The notes under the pieces were generated by a model. It worked only from the letters and a program-made list of their open reading frames with translations, had not been told where the DNA came from and did no database searches. DNA of 64,000 bases from Parascedosporium putredinis (Eukaryota; Ascomycota; Sordariomycetes; Microascales; Microascaceae): contig CASHTG010000016.1 of NCBI GenBank assembly GCA_949357655.1, positions 2,542,001 to 2,606,000 on the forward strand. The letters are read 5' to 3'. Position numbers and translations under genes: made by a program. Positions 11,497 through 23,982 of the stretch are shown here, piece by piece (positions within the stretch are counted from its first letter, which is position 1; the number at the start of each line of letters is the position of its first letter).

Positions 11497-14400
11497 TTAA
11501 ACGGCAAGCAGTGAGGAAATCTATACGCGCATGCAACTCTATTCCATGTCCCATTGTGTTGCAAGAGGCGGGTACAAGGCTTCTAGGCTACGTGACCGCT
11601 GTCCATGGTAGTTCCGGCAAATGGGCGGGAATGTAGATGTCTGTAGCAACGTGGTTGAGGACGGCTAGCCCAAAAGTATAGGGTCCCCGGTTTCTACTAC
11701 GATTTCGCCTGTCCTGTTCTGGTCATTCCATGCTATTGACGTCGTTGCCGACTCAAGGCCTAAACGCAGTCAGATTCTAGTATAGAATTCCAAACCCACT
11801 GCCTCCAAAAGTACGAGAGTTTGCCCACTTCAGCCCAAGAGTGCAATAGGGCAAAGGACCGAGATGAGCGATACTTGGGATCCCCAGATGCAGTCATCGG
11901 TTGCGCAAATCGGTGGGTTGGCCGAAATATGGGGCAGACCCCTAGATGGACTTGCTGCGCGCATGCCAAGTCAAATCAGAGTGATCCCCCAACTTTCTCG
12001 CCCGTAAGGAAGGCCCGATATTACGATGATCCAGGGTCGGTCCGTTGCCGTGTGGACATAGCATTTCGGTGTGTGCTGGTTCTCTCCGAACCTCCCGCAG
12101 GCCAGACTGACGACTACGCCTGAGAAGTACCATAACTTGGACGCTTAAGATAGAGGCATATGGTGGTATTCTGAGCTCAAAGTGTGTATGTTACAGTACA
12201 GTTTCGGTGTTCCCGAGACACAGCATCAGCTCCGGTGGCGCTTTACTAGAAAGGTGTAAGCCACGAATGTTGTCGCTCTTCTCCATATTGACAATGACTG
12301 ACCGACACTCTATATCCACCGCTTTCCGCTATTGTATAGATATAGGTGCTTAAAGTCCGCCTCTGGGTGAGATTGGGCTTCGTAGCCAATCGCCACCGCT
12401 AGAGATGGTCATCCCCCAGGCGGGTCCGGTCCCTCAAAAGACAACTCGTGGACATGTCGGTTTCACGCGAGACATGAACGATTCCTGTCTCTGGGGTAAA
12501 CCTTAAAACTGAGACATCCACCCACGTGGGCGCAGTATCGGGCTAGAGCCGGGCTAATACTTTTGCTAGAGACCGGGATCGACAAACTCATGCCGCTCAA
12601 GATCTGGGAAGCCCCAAATGCAGCATAGGCTGCTGGGGTACAGGGCGTCCTAGGTTCGTTCTAGCAAGTGGGCTCTCGGAGGATGATTCCCGCCCGGTCT
12701 TGTGGATAACGCCACTGCCACTAGATGCGGATGGAACGCCTCTGGAACAGATCAAGACCATACAATCGGTTGTTTACGTCCTAATGTAGTGTTGGCAGGC
12801 AAGTTCTTCACCTCATCGGCGGTATATCGCATTCCATTACCAACGGGTATGGCCAGGTTGGTCAGTTGCAGAGGGACAACGGTAGTGGAGCCGGCATACG
12901 AACGTGCTATACCGCGCTATCTTCCTCTTTACGTATAGAACTGGCTTGCGCACTATTATCACTAGTAGGTCGTTCTTTTTCCGTAAGCTTATCCATCGTG
13001 CGCCATGATGGAGGGGTCTAGAAACGCGGCACAGGCCGCCCTCAATGTCTTGATCGATTCCGAGGCCTCGTTTTATTAGTGCTAGTCTAGAAATCAACTA
13101 CGCGAGCCGCACAGTTATCATATCTGGGTAACAGGCGCAATGATAGTGATAACAAGGGCCTTAATGGGCTTTCCGTGACTATGCGGACAGGGGTAGCTGT
13201 TATTCTGATGTGAAATCCCTGCTCCGGTGTCTTTATCTCGTCAACTCAGCCAATGGCGATCTGTAGATATGTGGCATAAGCACCAGAAGAGGAAGCCGCA
13301 AAGGGTGTTCGCAATGGCTATAACGCCTGAGGCTGAATGCTCACTCACATACCGAGGTACACCCGATTATTCTCAATATACTCTGACGAGTGCCAAATCC
13401 AATGGGTTGCGCTTGCGAACTAATGATACACCAAAGCCCCGCCGATCATGGTAGAATGGTGAGTCCATGTGAGCATCGGCGCAGTGCCAAAAGTTCTCGA
13501 GCGGCGAAAAAGAAACTCTTGTTGCTCCCAATTACAGGCTATTCGATGTTAAAAATTACTCTTTAAGCATGTAGGATGGCAGGACATGTACGCCAAGCAA
13601 CGCCCAAGGCATATAGTCGAGCTGGCCCGTCTGCCCTGCCGCGCGTCACCCGTGGCTGGCAAGCTGGCACCGAGGATCGCGATGAGATGCAAGGACGCCG
13701 AGAAAAATACGATACCCAGGAATCCTGGAAAATCCAATGAATCGATCCTTCCTTCACCGGAAGAGGTGCCTGATCTGCAGCGATGAATTGAGGCCGTGGA
13801 TCGCCCTGCGCTCAACTTGTCCAGTCCTGGTGTTTTGTCGCGCTCAATGACCTCACGGCCGGTTCGGTGACGTCACATTAACATAGCTGCAGCCAGCCTC
13901 GACCCAGTTTAACAAAAAAAACCCCCAGGGAACGATGTTGCTGAACTCTATTGATTGGCACGCTGGGCGCAGCGGAAATGCAAAAGAACAAAAGTATTCT
14001 TCCTACGGCGGGAGCACCTGCGTGTGACTTCCGCCCCGCGACAGCCGGGCCACCGGGGATAGATTTGTGTTCCCGCTCGTGTTTTTCGTTATTTCCATGT
14101 TTCTTTTGTTTCTTTTGCAGGTCTGCCTACAGCTCGCAGCTCGGCCGTTCCTGATTTTGCGAATCCTTCCACCTCTTCATCGGCGCAGTGGCACCGCCAA
14201 CTTATGTATGCCGAGACCGAAACTTCGTCATCAGCGCAAACCTACGTCCACATGTCCCGGAAGCAGCGTGCCAGCCGATCGCCTTGGCTGTCAGCAACGG
14301 CACCACGGAATGTCGGAGCTCCGTCGAAGGGGAAAAACAAAAAATAAAAAACGTCAGCTGGCCGAGGGTTGAGCCCGAGTCTTCCCAACACCAGATAAAA

Positions 14401-14575
14401 GCAAGGCCCTCCCCTAAGGGTTTTTTCCTTTTTCCTCTCTCGCAGTCGACTCGATCGTTGCTTATGCCTTGCAGCTGCTGTCTCGTGCACACACCACGAG
14501 CTCCCGGGTAAACCTGCCACGCGCCGTTTGCTTAAATCTCCCATCACACGCTAGAGCATCTTGCAGCTGTTCGCC
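11497..14575. other. Long intergenic region, 3.1 kb
   Basis: No gene that I can support on either strand. Short open frames lack domain content. Near 14080-14120 there is a pyrimidine-rich stretch and the last few hundred bases should hold the promoter of the GMC oxidase. A degraded gene relic cannot be excluded by eye. Confidence 0.55.
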
Positions 14576-16819
14576 ATGCACCAAAGACTTGTCTGGGCGA
14601 GGGCCCTCCTGCCCCTCCTCTCCCTCTCGCAACTTTCAGTGGCCGCCCCCATTGAAGAGATCAAGGAGAAGGATATTGAAGATGAATACGACTTCATCAT
14701 CTGTGGCGGTATGAATAGAATTCGCTCTCCCAAAACTTGAAATGGACCGTCCTCTGACTTGACATGGTGATATTTTAGGTGGCACGGCCGGTCTTGTGTT
14801 GGGCAACCGTTTGTCGGAATCCGGCGCTAATCGAGTGCTTGTACTGGAATCGGGCCCTAATCCCGAGGTCGTTGCCGCCTACGAGGCTCCCGGTGGCAAT
14901 CAATTACTCGGAGGTGAGACCCCACGAGCAATCCGAGACTCTTGCATCGCGCACACGTCTAACCAACTCCCCATTTAGGCACTGCAATCGACTGGGACTT
15001 TTTCACCGCGCCACAGGAGCACCTTGACGGGCGCATCCTCAACTACCACCGTAAGTCGACATCCTCGAAAACCTTCCAAGTCATTGTCAGCAAAAGCTTG
15101 AACTAACGCCGTCGTTCTCAGGAGGACGTGCCCTCGGCGGCAGCAGCGTGACGAACGGCCTCTACTACGGAAGAGGAAGCTCAGGCATCTACGACCGCTG
15201 GGTCGAACTCGGCAATCCCGGCTGGGGCTGGAACGACACCTACCCCTTGTTCGTCAAGAGCACGCACTTCAACCCGCCCGACCCGGCGCAAGGCTTCGAC
15301 CTCTCCTACAAGACGTGGGACGAGGACGTCTACAGCGACGGGCCCTCCAGCTCGCCTTCCAGGGCTACGTCCCCGAGTCGGCCAACGGCTTCATCGAGGC
15401 GTGCGAAGCCGCCAACATCCCCATCGTCAAGGATCTCAACTCCGGAGATGGCGTGGGCGTCAAGCACGGCACGGGTACGCTCGACAGCCGGTTTCGCCGA
15501 AGCTCGAGCTACGACGCCTTTACAAGCCGATCCAGGACCGCGAGAACCTGGACGTGTTGCATTTCGCCTCGGTGCAGCATCTCATCTTGGATACTGACGG
15601 TGACACACCTGCCGCGACGGGCGTCGGCTTCATTTACCACCCCACCGGTCTCGTGCACGAGATCAAGGCGCGGAAGGAAGTCATTGTCAGCATGGGCGCC
15701 TTCCACTCTCCGCAGCTCCTCATGGTTTCCGTATGGCTTTCCACCTAGGTCGATCAAAACCGACTAAAATTGTTACTAACGTGTCTACTTTGCAGGAATC
15801 GGACCCCAAGCTGAGCTTGACAAATACGGCATTGACCCTGTTCTGATCAACGAAAACATTGGCCAACAGTAAGTAGTCGCGATGTGAATCACATGAAAGG
15901 GAAAAAGAAATGAACACGGGCTAACCAAACACGCAGCCTCAACGACCACTCCGTATTCAGCATCATGGCCAAGGCGCAGCCCGAGTTTTCCACGAGCGAC
16001 ATGTCCGCCTCTTTCATGAACCTCAGGGCCGCGCAAAACGAGTTCTACGCCAACCTCTCCGGAACATACACTGCTCCTCCGGAATCACCAACGGCTTCCA
16101 AGAGCTCTCAGACGACGAGCTTCGCAAGATTGGTGCCGGTGACGTGGTTGACGCCGGTCTAGTCAACCAGGCTCACGTCGAGTACCTGTACGAGTCCATC
16201 TGGTACCCCGGTGGCCCTACTCCTTATTACACGCCCAAGGCCAATGAATCGTACATTTCTCTCACCGCCTCCAGCATGGTCGCTTTGTCGAGGGGCAACG
16301 TTACCTTGCGATCGGCTTCCATGGCATCCGCGCCGGTGATCAATCCAAACGTATGTTATCAACCTAACAAAAGCCAATATTACCCTTCTTTCATCAGCAT
16401 CCGCTAACTCTATTCCGCAGTACTACGCCGAGGAAGCTGATCGAGCTCTCGCTATCGAGTCTTTCAGATACCTGCGCAAGATCTTGGCCCACCCTGCCCT
16501 TTCCAAATTCACAGATGGCCCGGACAATGGCGAGTTGAGCCCTGGGTCTGCAATTTCAGATGACGACGACGAGGCTATCCTCGAATACGTCAAGGCGAGC
16601 ACGATCCCCAACTGGCATGCCTCGGGCACCAACCGTATGCTGCCTTTGGAGGATGGAGGAGTTGTAGACTCTGAACTCAGGGTCTATGGAGTGGATAACC
16701 TTCGCGTGATTGACTGCAGCATCATTCCGCTGCTGCCAGATGTGAACATTCTTGGTCCGGTCTACATGATTGCTGAGAAGGGTGCAGAGGTCATCCGGGA
16801 ACACTGGAACGACAACTAA
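14576..16819 (+). CDS. Secreted GMC-family oxidoreductase
   Basis: FAD-dependent alcohol or sugar oxidase/dehydrogenase. The start at 14576 gives a signal peptide (LLPLLSLSQLSVAAPI). The ADP-binding motif (IICGGGTAGLVLGNRLSE) is split by an intron after about 14709. GMC signature 1 is present (GRALGGSSVTNGLYYGRG). The C-terminus carries the catalytic histidine in NWHASGTNRM; the second catalytic position appears to be Asn in PDVNILGPVYMIAEKGA, a His/Asn pair as in cellobiose dehydrogenase. At least six introns fit. One base seems missing at three places: the C run near 15343, the T run near 15519, and near 16075. Each restores the family text (for example LQLAFQGYVPES). Aryl-alcohol or glucose oxidase-like activity is possible; the substrate cannot be read from sequence. 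Confidence 0.85.
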
Positions 16820-17202
16820 CGACCGCACTAATAGTGCCTCATAGGGGTCGACGAAGGCCAGAAAAAGAAAAAAAAAAATAACGCTGGCGGGTGTGTCAGT
16901 TGTGCTTATAAGCCGAGGGCAATCCAGCCACGGGGGTGTTAGCCCCTCTGTGTTTACCTTCTTGACCGAGAACTGTTAGTATTAGTTCTTGAGAGCTTCT
17001 AATCTCTCCGAATTTTAATGAATAATAAAGAAATGCATGAGAGCTGCGAGGTAAACTGACATAGATTACGTGAATGAATCATCTATATACAATTGTCTCC
17101 AATTTTTCACCAACACATTCCTGTGCCCCACCCGAACTATATACATTTGAAGCCGCAAGTTTCGTTCAAGCTTCTGAGGCAGGTAATATCGAAGCACACC
17201 GC
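16820..17202. other. Convergent 3' region
   Basis: 383 bases between the 3' ends of the GMC oxidase and the small secreted protein. It contains an A-rich tract near 16861-16880 and AATAAA-like text near 17022-17030 (AATAATAAAG), plausible for 3' processing. Confidence 0.55.
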
Positions 17203-17519
17203 TTAGCAAGTGGTGCAGTTTTTAGCGCAGCAGTTCTGGCAGCTCTTGAGGCGGGCCGAGTAGCAAGCGGTGACGCAGCTGGGGTTGCCGTTGCAGGACT
17301 TGCAGGCGGCCGTGGCAACGGAGCGGCAAGCGTTCTGGCAAGCAATGGTGGCGTTGGTGTTGCAGGCGCGCTCTATTACAACGAATCAGTCACGCTCATC
17401 CCGGGACCCCATGGGTAGAAAGAGAGGAGTTTTCACTTACTGTCGTGGGCGCTCTCGAGAGGGCTGGCGAGAGTCACGACGGCGAGGCCGAGGAAGGTGA
17501 GGGCGGAAGAGAACTTCAT
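17203..17519 (-). CDS. Small secreted cysteine-rich protein with Kex2-type site
   Basis: 82-residue predicted protein from two exons, 17519-17441 and 17372-17203, joined by a 68-base GT-AG intron. The N-terminus is a clear signal peptide (MKFSSALTFLGLAVVTLASP). A Lys-Arg pair formed across the splice site (HDKRACNTN) would be cut by a Kex2 protease. The mature part of about 54 residues has 12 cysteines. Two segments repeat one pattern, C-x3-C-x7-C-x2-C (CQNACRSVATAACKSC and CVTACYSARLKSCQNC), followed by CCAKNCTTC. I do not recognise the family. Size, secretion and cysteine content are those of effector-like or antimicrobial secreted peptides; that role is inference. A TATA element lies about 130 bases upstream. 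Confidence 0.75.
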
Positions 17520-19791
17520 GGTGGCGGATTTGGGCGGGTGGCCTTTGTGTATGTGGTAGCTGGATGTTGGATGTAGGATTTGAAGACTTGAGACGATATG
17601 AGCTTGATTCAAGCAGTGATGTTCAAGAGTCGGATGCGTCCTCATCCTCCCTTATATAGTAGCTTGACCCGTCCGTCCTCACAGCAACACGAATTTTTAG
17701 CAGCGCCTTCGCGGCAAACCATTTCCAGGCCATTGGATGCTCGCTTGGAAAATCGAGAGTTGGGGTTCCAAAACGTAAGAGTTCCATCCACCGACCGCCC
17801 GGTTGGCTCATGAGCGGCGTAACTGAAGTCCGGTCGTAGAAGAGGGAGGGCAACTAATCGCCTTGGCGCAAAACGGTTCGAAGCCATAGCGGCCGCGATG
17901 GTAGACACGCCATTGGACAAACTAGGGCTGCAGCGTGCCTGGAATAGTAATCAACCCCTCTCTTCCCGCAACAAGCTTGCGGCCCGCCTCGCCTAGCTCA
18001 CGATCTACAGGTAACCCTCCCTAGGGAACGAGTCTGTCTGTCATGAAGATGCCAGCCCCCCGCCCCGGATGAAGTTTAAAGGTGTGAGCCTCGGCCGAGT
18101 AAGCCATTTGGCTGGTGCTTGGCCAGATACGGCCCAGTTATTTGTGGGAACGGGCTTCGCGGGGTTGGTTTTCTGTCAGCTGTACAGCTCTTAGCGGCTA
18201 TTTCCCGCCCTACTTTGCGGGTGTGTTGCATTGCCCCTGGGGCGGGTGAATTTGCTGAGAGGGTGTAGGAGGCACGTCTCAACGCTGCGAAGTTCGCTTC
18301 AGGTAGTCACTCGATTGGTGGGTTTGCTGAGCTGCCATGGAATGGTTTGGCTCTAGTCCCAACACTCGAAGACGTATTGATCGTGCAGGCTCCGCGTTTC
18401 CCAACGCAGCGTGCGCTGCGCCCTCTCGAATTTTAGGTGTGAGCGCGCTTGCCATCAAGCGCTGGGAGGTAATGGTGAGGTGGACCAGCAATTTTGTTCC
18501 GTGGATTTAGTATCTGGCTAGCGCATGCAGACTATCGCATTCGTCTCACTGCACCGGCACAGTCTCGCCAGATTCTTGATAGCGACGAGGCACGAGATGA
18601 TTCCCACTAGATTTAGAGGGACGCGGAGCATGGCCATGCACATTGGTAGCTTGATGGTTGGAATAACCCTCGAGCTGTCGAACCATAGATTCAATCACAG
18701 TTCTTGCCTCAAAGAATGATCAGCCCACCCCGATCGGTACAATGGCGGCGGACCATCCGCCGAGCTTGCGCACGGTGTGTCTGCCAAGTTCCTGCAGGCC
18801 TTAATTCCCACGAACCATCACCGCACCTGCGACCAGGGATGCCCTCATTCTCATCGAGAATTGTGTGGCACAGGCCTGGCGAGTTCTTCATCGATTGATG
18901 AAATGAGTCGAAAGAGGGGCACCGACGTGGTAGGCGCCATGTGTTGTAACCCGGGGTGCAGATCCTTTTAAGCACGATCATCCACGTGAAATGAATAAAC
19001 ATAAATGCAATGCATGGCATAAGAAGGAGGGGCGACATGTGGTGAAGGAATCGGGACCTGAGCCGAAGCCGGGCTCAAGTGGGGTCCCGCGTGTTGACTG
19101 CTGATCTCCACCTTTGGCCGACAGGAGCAAGTACACGTTCGAAGTGGTGAGCGAATGTGTGTGGTCAAGGCGATCGATCGATCGCGAGCTCCGGTTTGGC
19201 GATGCGATGCCTTTTTTCTTCTTTTTCTTTTTTTCGTCCTACATTATCGTCCCACGACGAAATGCACAAATCTGCTACGCAGGAATGTTAACCCAGAACT
19301 TGGTTTTCGGTACTGGTTTGCATCAAACTACAGAGCCCCCTCATTTGCACTCAGCTTACCAAACTTTGACTTCATCTATTGTATCAGCTAGAGGAGGGCA
19401 ATATAGCCGCCACGTCGATCCGTCTGGTTGACACCATGTCCAGTTCTATGGCACCGAGGCAGCTTTGGCAAAAGATTTGGAGTAGTTTCCGTGAAATGGA
19501 GGGGAAAAATAGCATGGCCTTCGCTTATCCTTCTTTTTTTTTTCTCGTCGTTGCAGCATTAAAAAAGATAACCTCAATCCACCACTTCGACGACAAGTCG
19601 CTCGTCGTCGCGCCACAGGCTTTCCCCGACTACTAAAATCCCCACTCGCTGTCGAGATGCGACTGCTGAAGAATCTTTACTCCACGAGTGCCACTGCGAC
19701 AATCGAACGATCTGCGTGAGGTTGACGAGGGCGAGAATACGGCGCCGCCACCGCTCGTCAGAGATATTTCAATCATCGTTGCTTGATCCCC
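17520..19791. other. Intergenic region between divergent genes, 2.3 kb
   Basis: Holds the promoter of the secreted protein (left) and of the glycosyltransferase-like gene (right). No further gene seen. T-rich tracts occur near 19208-19235 and 19533-19545. Confidence 0.55.
17651..17658 (-). promoter_or_regulatory. TATA box of the small secreted protein gene
   Basis: TATATAAG on the minus strand, about 132 bases before the start codon at 17519, the only clear TATA element between this start and the next gene. Confidence 0.6.
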
Positions 19792-21271
19792 ATGACTACC
19801 CGTAGAACCCGCACGCTATGCATTCCCATCCTTGCCTTGGTTTGTCTTAGCTTCGTCTGGGTACTCTTCAGGTTAGAGACCACGGAGGGAGAGCTTCGCG
19901 AAGGAGCGCGGTTCCGGCAAAGCAAAAAGTGCCACCGCTTGCGCCCAGCTCACAGCTGTCAAACAAGAGGAAGGTGATCGGACTTGTATTCTTTGGGCGA
20001 CGTGATTTTGTCAAAGTCCTCGACTGCTATCTACAGGTATGCCACACGAGCCGAGAAATCCAAGCAAGCTGCCCATCCGCCTCATCTACTGGATTATTAA
20101 CGTGAGACGCCGGCCCTCGTAGAGAAACCTTCGCGACAATGGCGGGATACTCGACCAAGTCATTTTCGCCGTGCGCACCGAGACCACGCGCGACCTCGAA
20201 TATCTCGACGAACTGATCGCGTCGAACCCCCAATACTCGAAATACGTTCCCACCCGGCGGTACAAGGCGTTTGTAGGTAGTTGGGAGCCCGTGAAGAATC
20301 CTGACGATATATACGTCAAGATCGACGACGACGTGGTAGGTGCTGGTGTACGAGCGGAACGAAGAATGCTAATGAGCTATTGAATCTAACTATGATCCAT
20401 GGTCCGCAGGTCTTTATAGCAGATGATGCAATAGCCAGGGTGGTGGACCGGCTTGAGGGCAATCCCCAATATTTTGCCGTCTCCGCAAATGTCGTAAACA
20501 ACCCAGCTTTATCGTGGGTTCACTACGGCCTCGGGGTTTACGAGCCGTTTTGGCCGGTGCGTTGGAACCCCTCCCCCAGATCTCTCCGCGCAGACTTGAT
20601 CACGGCATGTCTACAGACAGCAGCTAATCACATGTAACCGCTTCCAGGAGATGAAACCCCCAAAGTTCCCCCAGCCCGCGACCTGGCGCACATCCGCCCT
20701 CCCCTCCTTCGACGGCGCACCCGAAGGCCCTCCCAACTTCCCCAAGGACGGGTCCGCGCCGGCCCCGCACCGAAAGCACCGCTGGCTCCCCGTGAGACCC
20801 AGCCACGCGGGAGACGTCCTCGACATCACAACATCCCCCGCCTCGACCCTCACGTACGACCCCTTTGGGCCCGGTCTCAGGAACTGGGCCGCCGCCGCCC
20901 AGACCCACTCGTCCTTTCTGTCGCGGCTGGAGAAGAACGAGACGGACATGTACACGTTCAACCTCTGGGACTACGCGTACGAGCGCCTGTCCATCAATTT
21001 CTTCGCCGTGCGCGGCCGCGACATCATGGACGTCTTTCCTTTCCCGCAGCCCGACGACGAGGAGTACTTGACGTGCATCCGCCCGAAAGAGCTTGGCCGC
21101 CACGTGGTCGTTGAGGGCAAGGCGCTGGCTGTGCACTTTGCGTTTCAGTCGCAAAGGACCGCCCACGAGGGCCGCTCCTTGGGATGGACGAACCTGCTCG
21201 ACAGGTATAAGAGTTATGCGGAGGAGAACACGTGTCCGTTCCCTCGACGCGAAAATGGGCCGATACCATGA
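19792..21271 (+). CDS. Type II membrane glycosyltransferase-like protein
   Basis: The start at 19792 gives a short basic N-terminus and one membrane segment (LCIPILALVCLSFVWVLF), as in Golgi type II glycosyltransferases. After a probable missing A in the run at 19924-19928 the text continues KVIGLVFFGRRDFVKVLDC. Introns fit at about 20037-20121, 20336-20408 and 20558-20649. The lumenal part has VIFAVRTETTRDLEYLDEL and YVKIDDDVVFIADDAI; the DDD is a plausible metal/nucleotide-sugar DxD site. Later text includes WDYAYERLSINFFAVRGRD. I recognise this as a fungal family of unknown specificity; the transferase call rests on topology and the DxD motif. Confidence 0.6.
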
Positions 21272-21449
21272 GGTGAAGCGCAAACCTTAGGCTGGAGGTC
21301 CGCTCGAGGGAGGAAGCTCTGTTTCGCCAGTTGCGGCCTAGCTCGCTGTGTGCTATCTTTGTCTCCCTTGTCTTTTTACGCATTCAGACGGTCTGTCTTC
21401 GTGCTCATGTAGAATCAATATGAAAAAACTACCCCTTAAAGAGAGCCTG

Positions 21450-23379
21450 CTATTTCATCCACTCGGGCCACGGAATCGTGATTTCCCTTTGGTGATCGCC
21501 ATTATTAAAGAACCAAAGGCCATTAATCCATCTCTTTGGCGTCATGTAAAGCTTATTGGGCGAAACGACAACTTCCAAAGACACCAGCCTCGTATTTTTC
21601 CTCGCCAGTTTCGCCCCGCGATCCTTGAACTCGTTATCGGTCGTGATGCACGTAAACGCAAACGTCGAGTTGTTGAAGCTATCCGGGTCTTCGGGCGCAA
21701 ACACCCCCAGGAAGGGCGTCCACGCGGCATTCGGCTTAAAGAGTCGCGTGAGCAGCAGAGGCCTGTCCTCGGCAAGGGCCCGGCAAACCGATTTTGCCAT
21801 CATGAGCTTCAGGTGCTGCATGCTCCAGTACTGCGGCGTAAAACTACCCGATTTCTCCTTGATAAACGTCTTCAGAAGCACCGGCAAGGCACCACCTCCT
21901 TCGCGCCGGAGATTAGTATTCGTTTCCAGATACTGAGCCAGCGTCCTCAGCAAATCGAGCTCGGCCTGCGTCAACCTGAGAAAGTCGACGGTGCTGTCCA
22001 CCTTGAAGTATTCTTTGCGCTGCTCCGCCGGAACAGGCACTCTAATCCGCGCGCTGAGCCTAGACAGCACGCCCGTCGTACGAATCCCGTCCGGGCCGAA
22101 CCGCACGTCCGACAGGCGGCAGTGTTTAATAAAGATGAGCTCGGCGGTCTTGACGGGCGGGATCACGCGCAGCTTGACAGCCCCCAGGCACTCGAATATG
22201 CTCTGGCGAAGCACCTGGTCGCTGGGGAGGTCGCTTCGGATCACCTCGCCATTCAAAAGGAAGAGAGACAAAATGGCGAGGCTCAGACTCTCGCCGCTCC
22301 GGTCGATGACGTCGCCCCGTAACCTAGTCACGTACCGGCAGCAATTCGCCGCGATGGCCAGGATGTCCGAGGGCATGGTGATGCCGCGGGACCCGATATC
22401 GTTGAAGATGGCGGGCGCCATCGCGTGCAGCGACGATCCCGAAGTTTTCCGACGGCACGCTCTGTAGATGGAGGAGTAGCGGCCGGCGAACTGCAAGATC
22501 TTGGCGGCCCGGTGCTTGCCCGCCACGTCGAGCAGGGGCGTCAGCGCGAGGCACAGCGTCGTGACCTCGGTGCGGAAATTGAGAGGGTAGACCTGGATCT
22601 CTCCCGTCGTCTTGCCGTACAGGTCCTCGCCCGCCTCGTCGGTTTCGAAGAGGCCCCGCGGTCGAATTTGCACGGGAGGAGCAGTCTCATGTTTTTGGAG
22701 GCGAGAAACTCTTCCTGGAATATCCACGCCCGGTGCCACCACGTGTCGCTCAAGATCATCTCCACGAGGTCAAACACGGGTCCCACTTCCTCGGGGCCGA
22801 TGAGTAGCCTGTACTCGTCGCCGCTGCTCTCCGCCAACTTCCCGTCCAGCAGCTTCCGTAGCAGCGTCAACTCCTCCACCGTGGTAATCTCGGAAAACAT
22901 CAGGCCCAGCCCGCACCCGCTGTACTGGTACACGAGATCCATGGAATGCACCGCAATCTCCTTCTCCTCGCTCTCGTCCTGGTTGATGCACAGCTTGTCG
23001 ATCCAAAACGGCGTGTTGCGGTACTCGGGGTTACAGCGTTTGAAGTTGAGGATTCGGTCCAGCACGACGTCCGGCGGCATGCGGATCCCTGGAGCATCTG
23101 CGGGCGAGAATTGGTACCGGCCCGAGACGGTGTCATTCCCGGAACTTGCCACACGCAAGATATGGCAATGTACGTGTCGGAATGGCTATGTTCAAGGCGA
23201 GTCGTGGCGATTTCGCCCTCCAGTAGCTCTTCGCCCGGCTGGACTTGGACGCACAGGCGCATCGCAGTCTTTTGCTGCACCATTTTCGCGCCGCGCTCAA
23301 TCCCCATCATCCGAGAGCTTAGGGACTCTGGCGATAGTTTCTTGATGGTGCTGAGCCGTTGAGTCGTATCGCTCGCCAT
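21450..23379 (-). CDS. HET-domain (heterokaryon incompatibility-type) protein
   Basis: About 640 residues without obvious introns, starting at 23379. The three HET blocks are visible: YIAISCVW near residue 75, FWIDKLCINQDESEEKEIA, and WWHRAWIFQEEFLASKNM. HET proteins in ascomycetes can take part in non-self recognition and cell death; that is family knowledge and not shown for this member. The C-terminal 400 residues are of no type I recognise. One base appears missing near 23149 and in the C run at 22654-22657 (plus-strand text); with those the frame is continuous. The 3' end lies close to the glycosyltransferase-like gene (convergent). Confidence 0.8.
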
Positions 23380-23982
23380 GGTGTCACATTTAAACCTGGA
23401 AAGGTGGTATTTGGAAGGTAGGACGAGAGTAAAGTCATGTTAGGAGACGATGGGAAGCAGTCGGGTCTTCAATTTTCGATGTTCTCATCGATCGCGACAA
23501 CGATGCATGCATGTGCGGGGTTGCCGCGCTACCCAGTCGCGATAAATCCCCAAGCCAACGCGATGGATTTTCTGTCCATACATCCAGGGTTTTAGGGTCC
23601 TGTTGTGGCGGTCTCCCCTGTCATGTTTGGTCTTGGGTATTTTTGTTTTTCAGGGTACAGCACAGCCATCGTCAAGAGCTCAGCCGCAACGCGCTCTCCA
23701 ACAAATTGAAGCCATTGACGAAGAAGCCGACAAATACAAGTGGGGCGCGAGCATGGAATACACGATCTTCTTGGCGAAATGCACAAAGGAAAATAAACAC
23801 GAAAAAAGGAAAAAGGGGAAGAATATGATTCATGAAATCATCAATGCGTTCTTACATTTTCCCCATCTTACAGATTCGACCGTACCAGGGCCCATCTGGC
23901 TACCGCATGTTATTATTGACCATAGCTCAATATTCAACTACTCGTTAAAACCATACCGGGGCCCACCTATGTAAAGTCGCGA
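23380..23982. other. Intergenic region, 0.6 kb
   Basis: Promoter side of the HET gene and 3' side of the Zn2Cys6 regulator. A-rich near 23800-23820. No gene seen. Confidence 0.55.

Noticed and set aside
13549..13815. Minus-strand frame with a hydrophobic stretch (FLGIVFFSASLHLIAILG)
   Set aside because: One membrane-like segment only, no continuation in other frames and no start context; could be a relic of a carrier but cannot be supported.
17074..17418. Gly/Ala-rich plus-strand frame
   Set aside because: It is the complement of the cysteine-rich exon (TGC read as GCA), not a gene.
21348..23345. Two long plus-strand frames across the HET gene
   Set aside because: Antisense to recognisable HET text on the minus strand; their translations are low in structure and follow codon complement bias.
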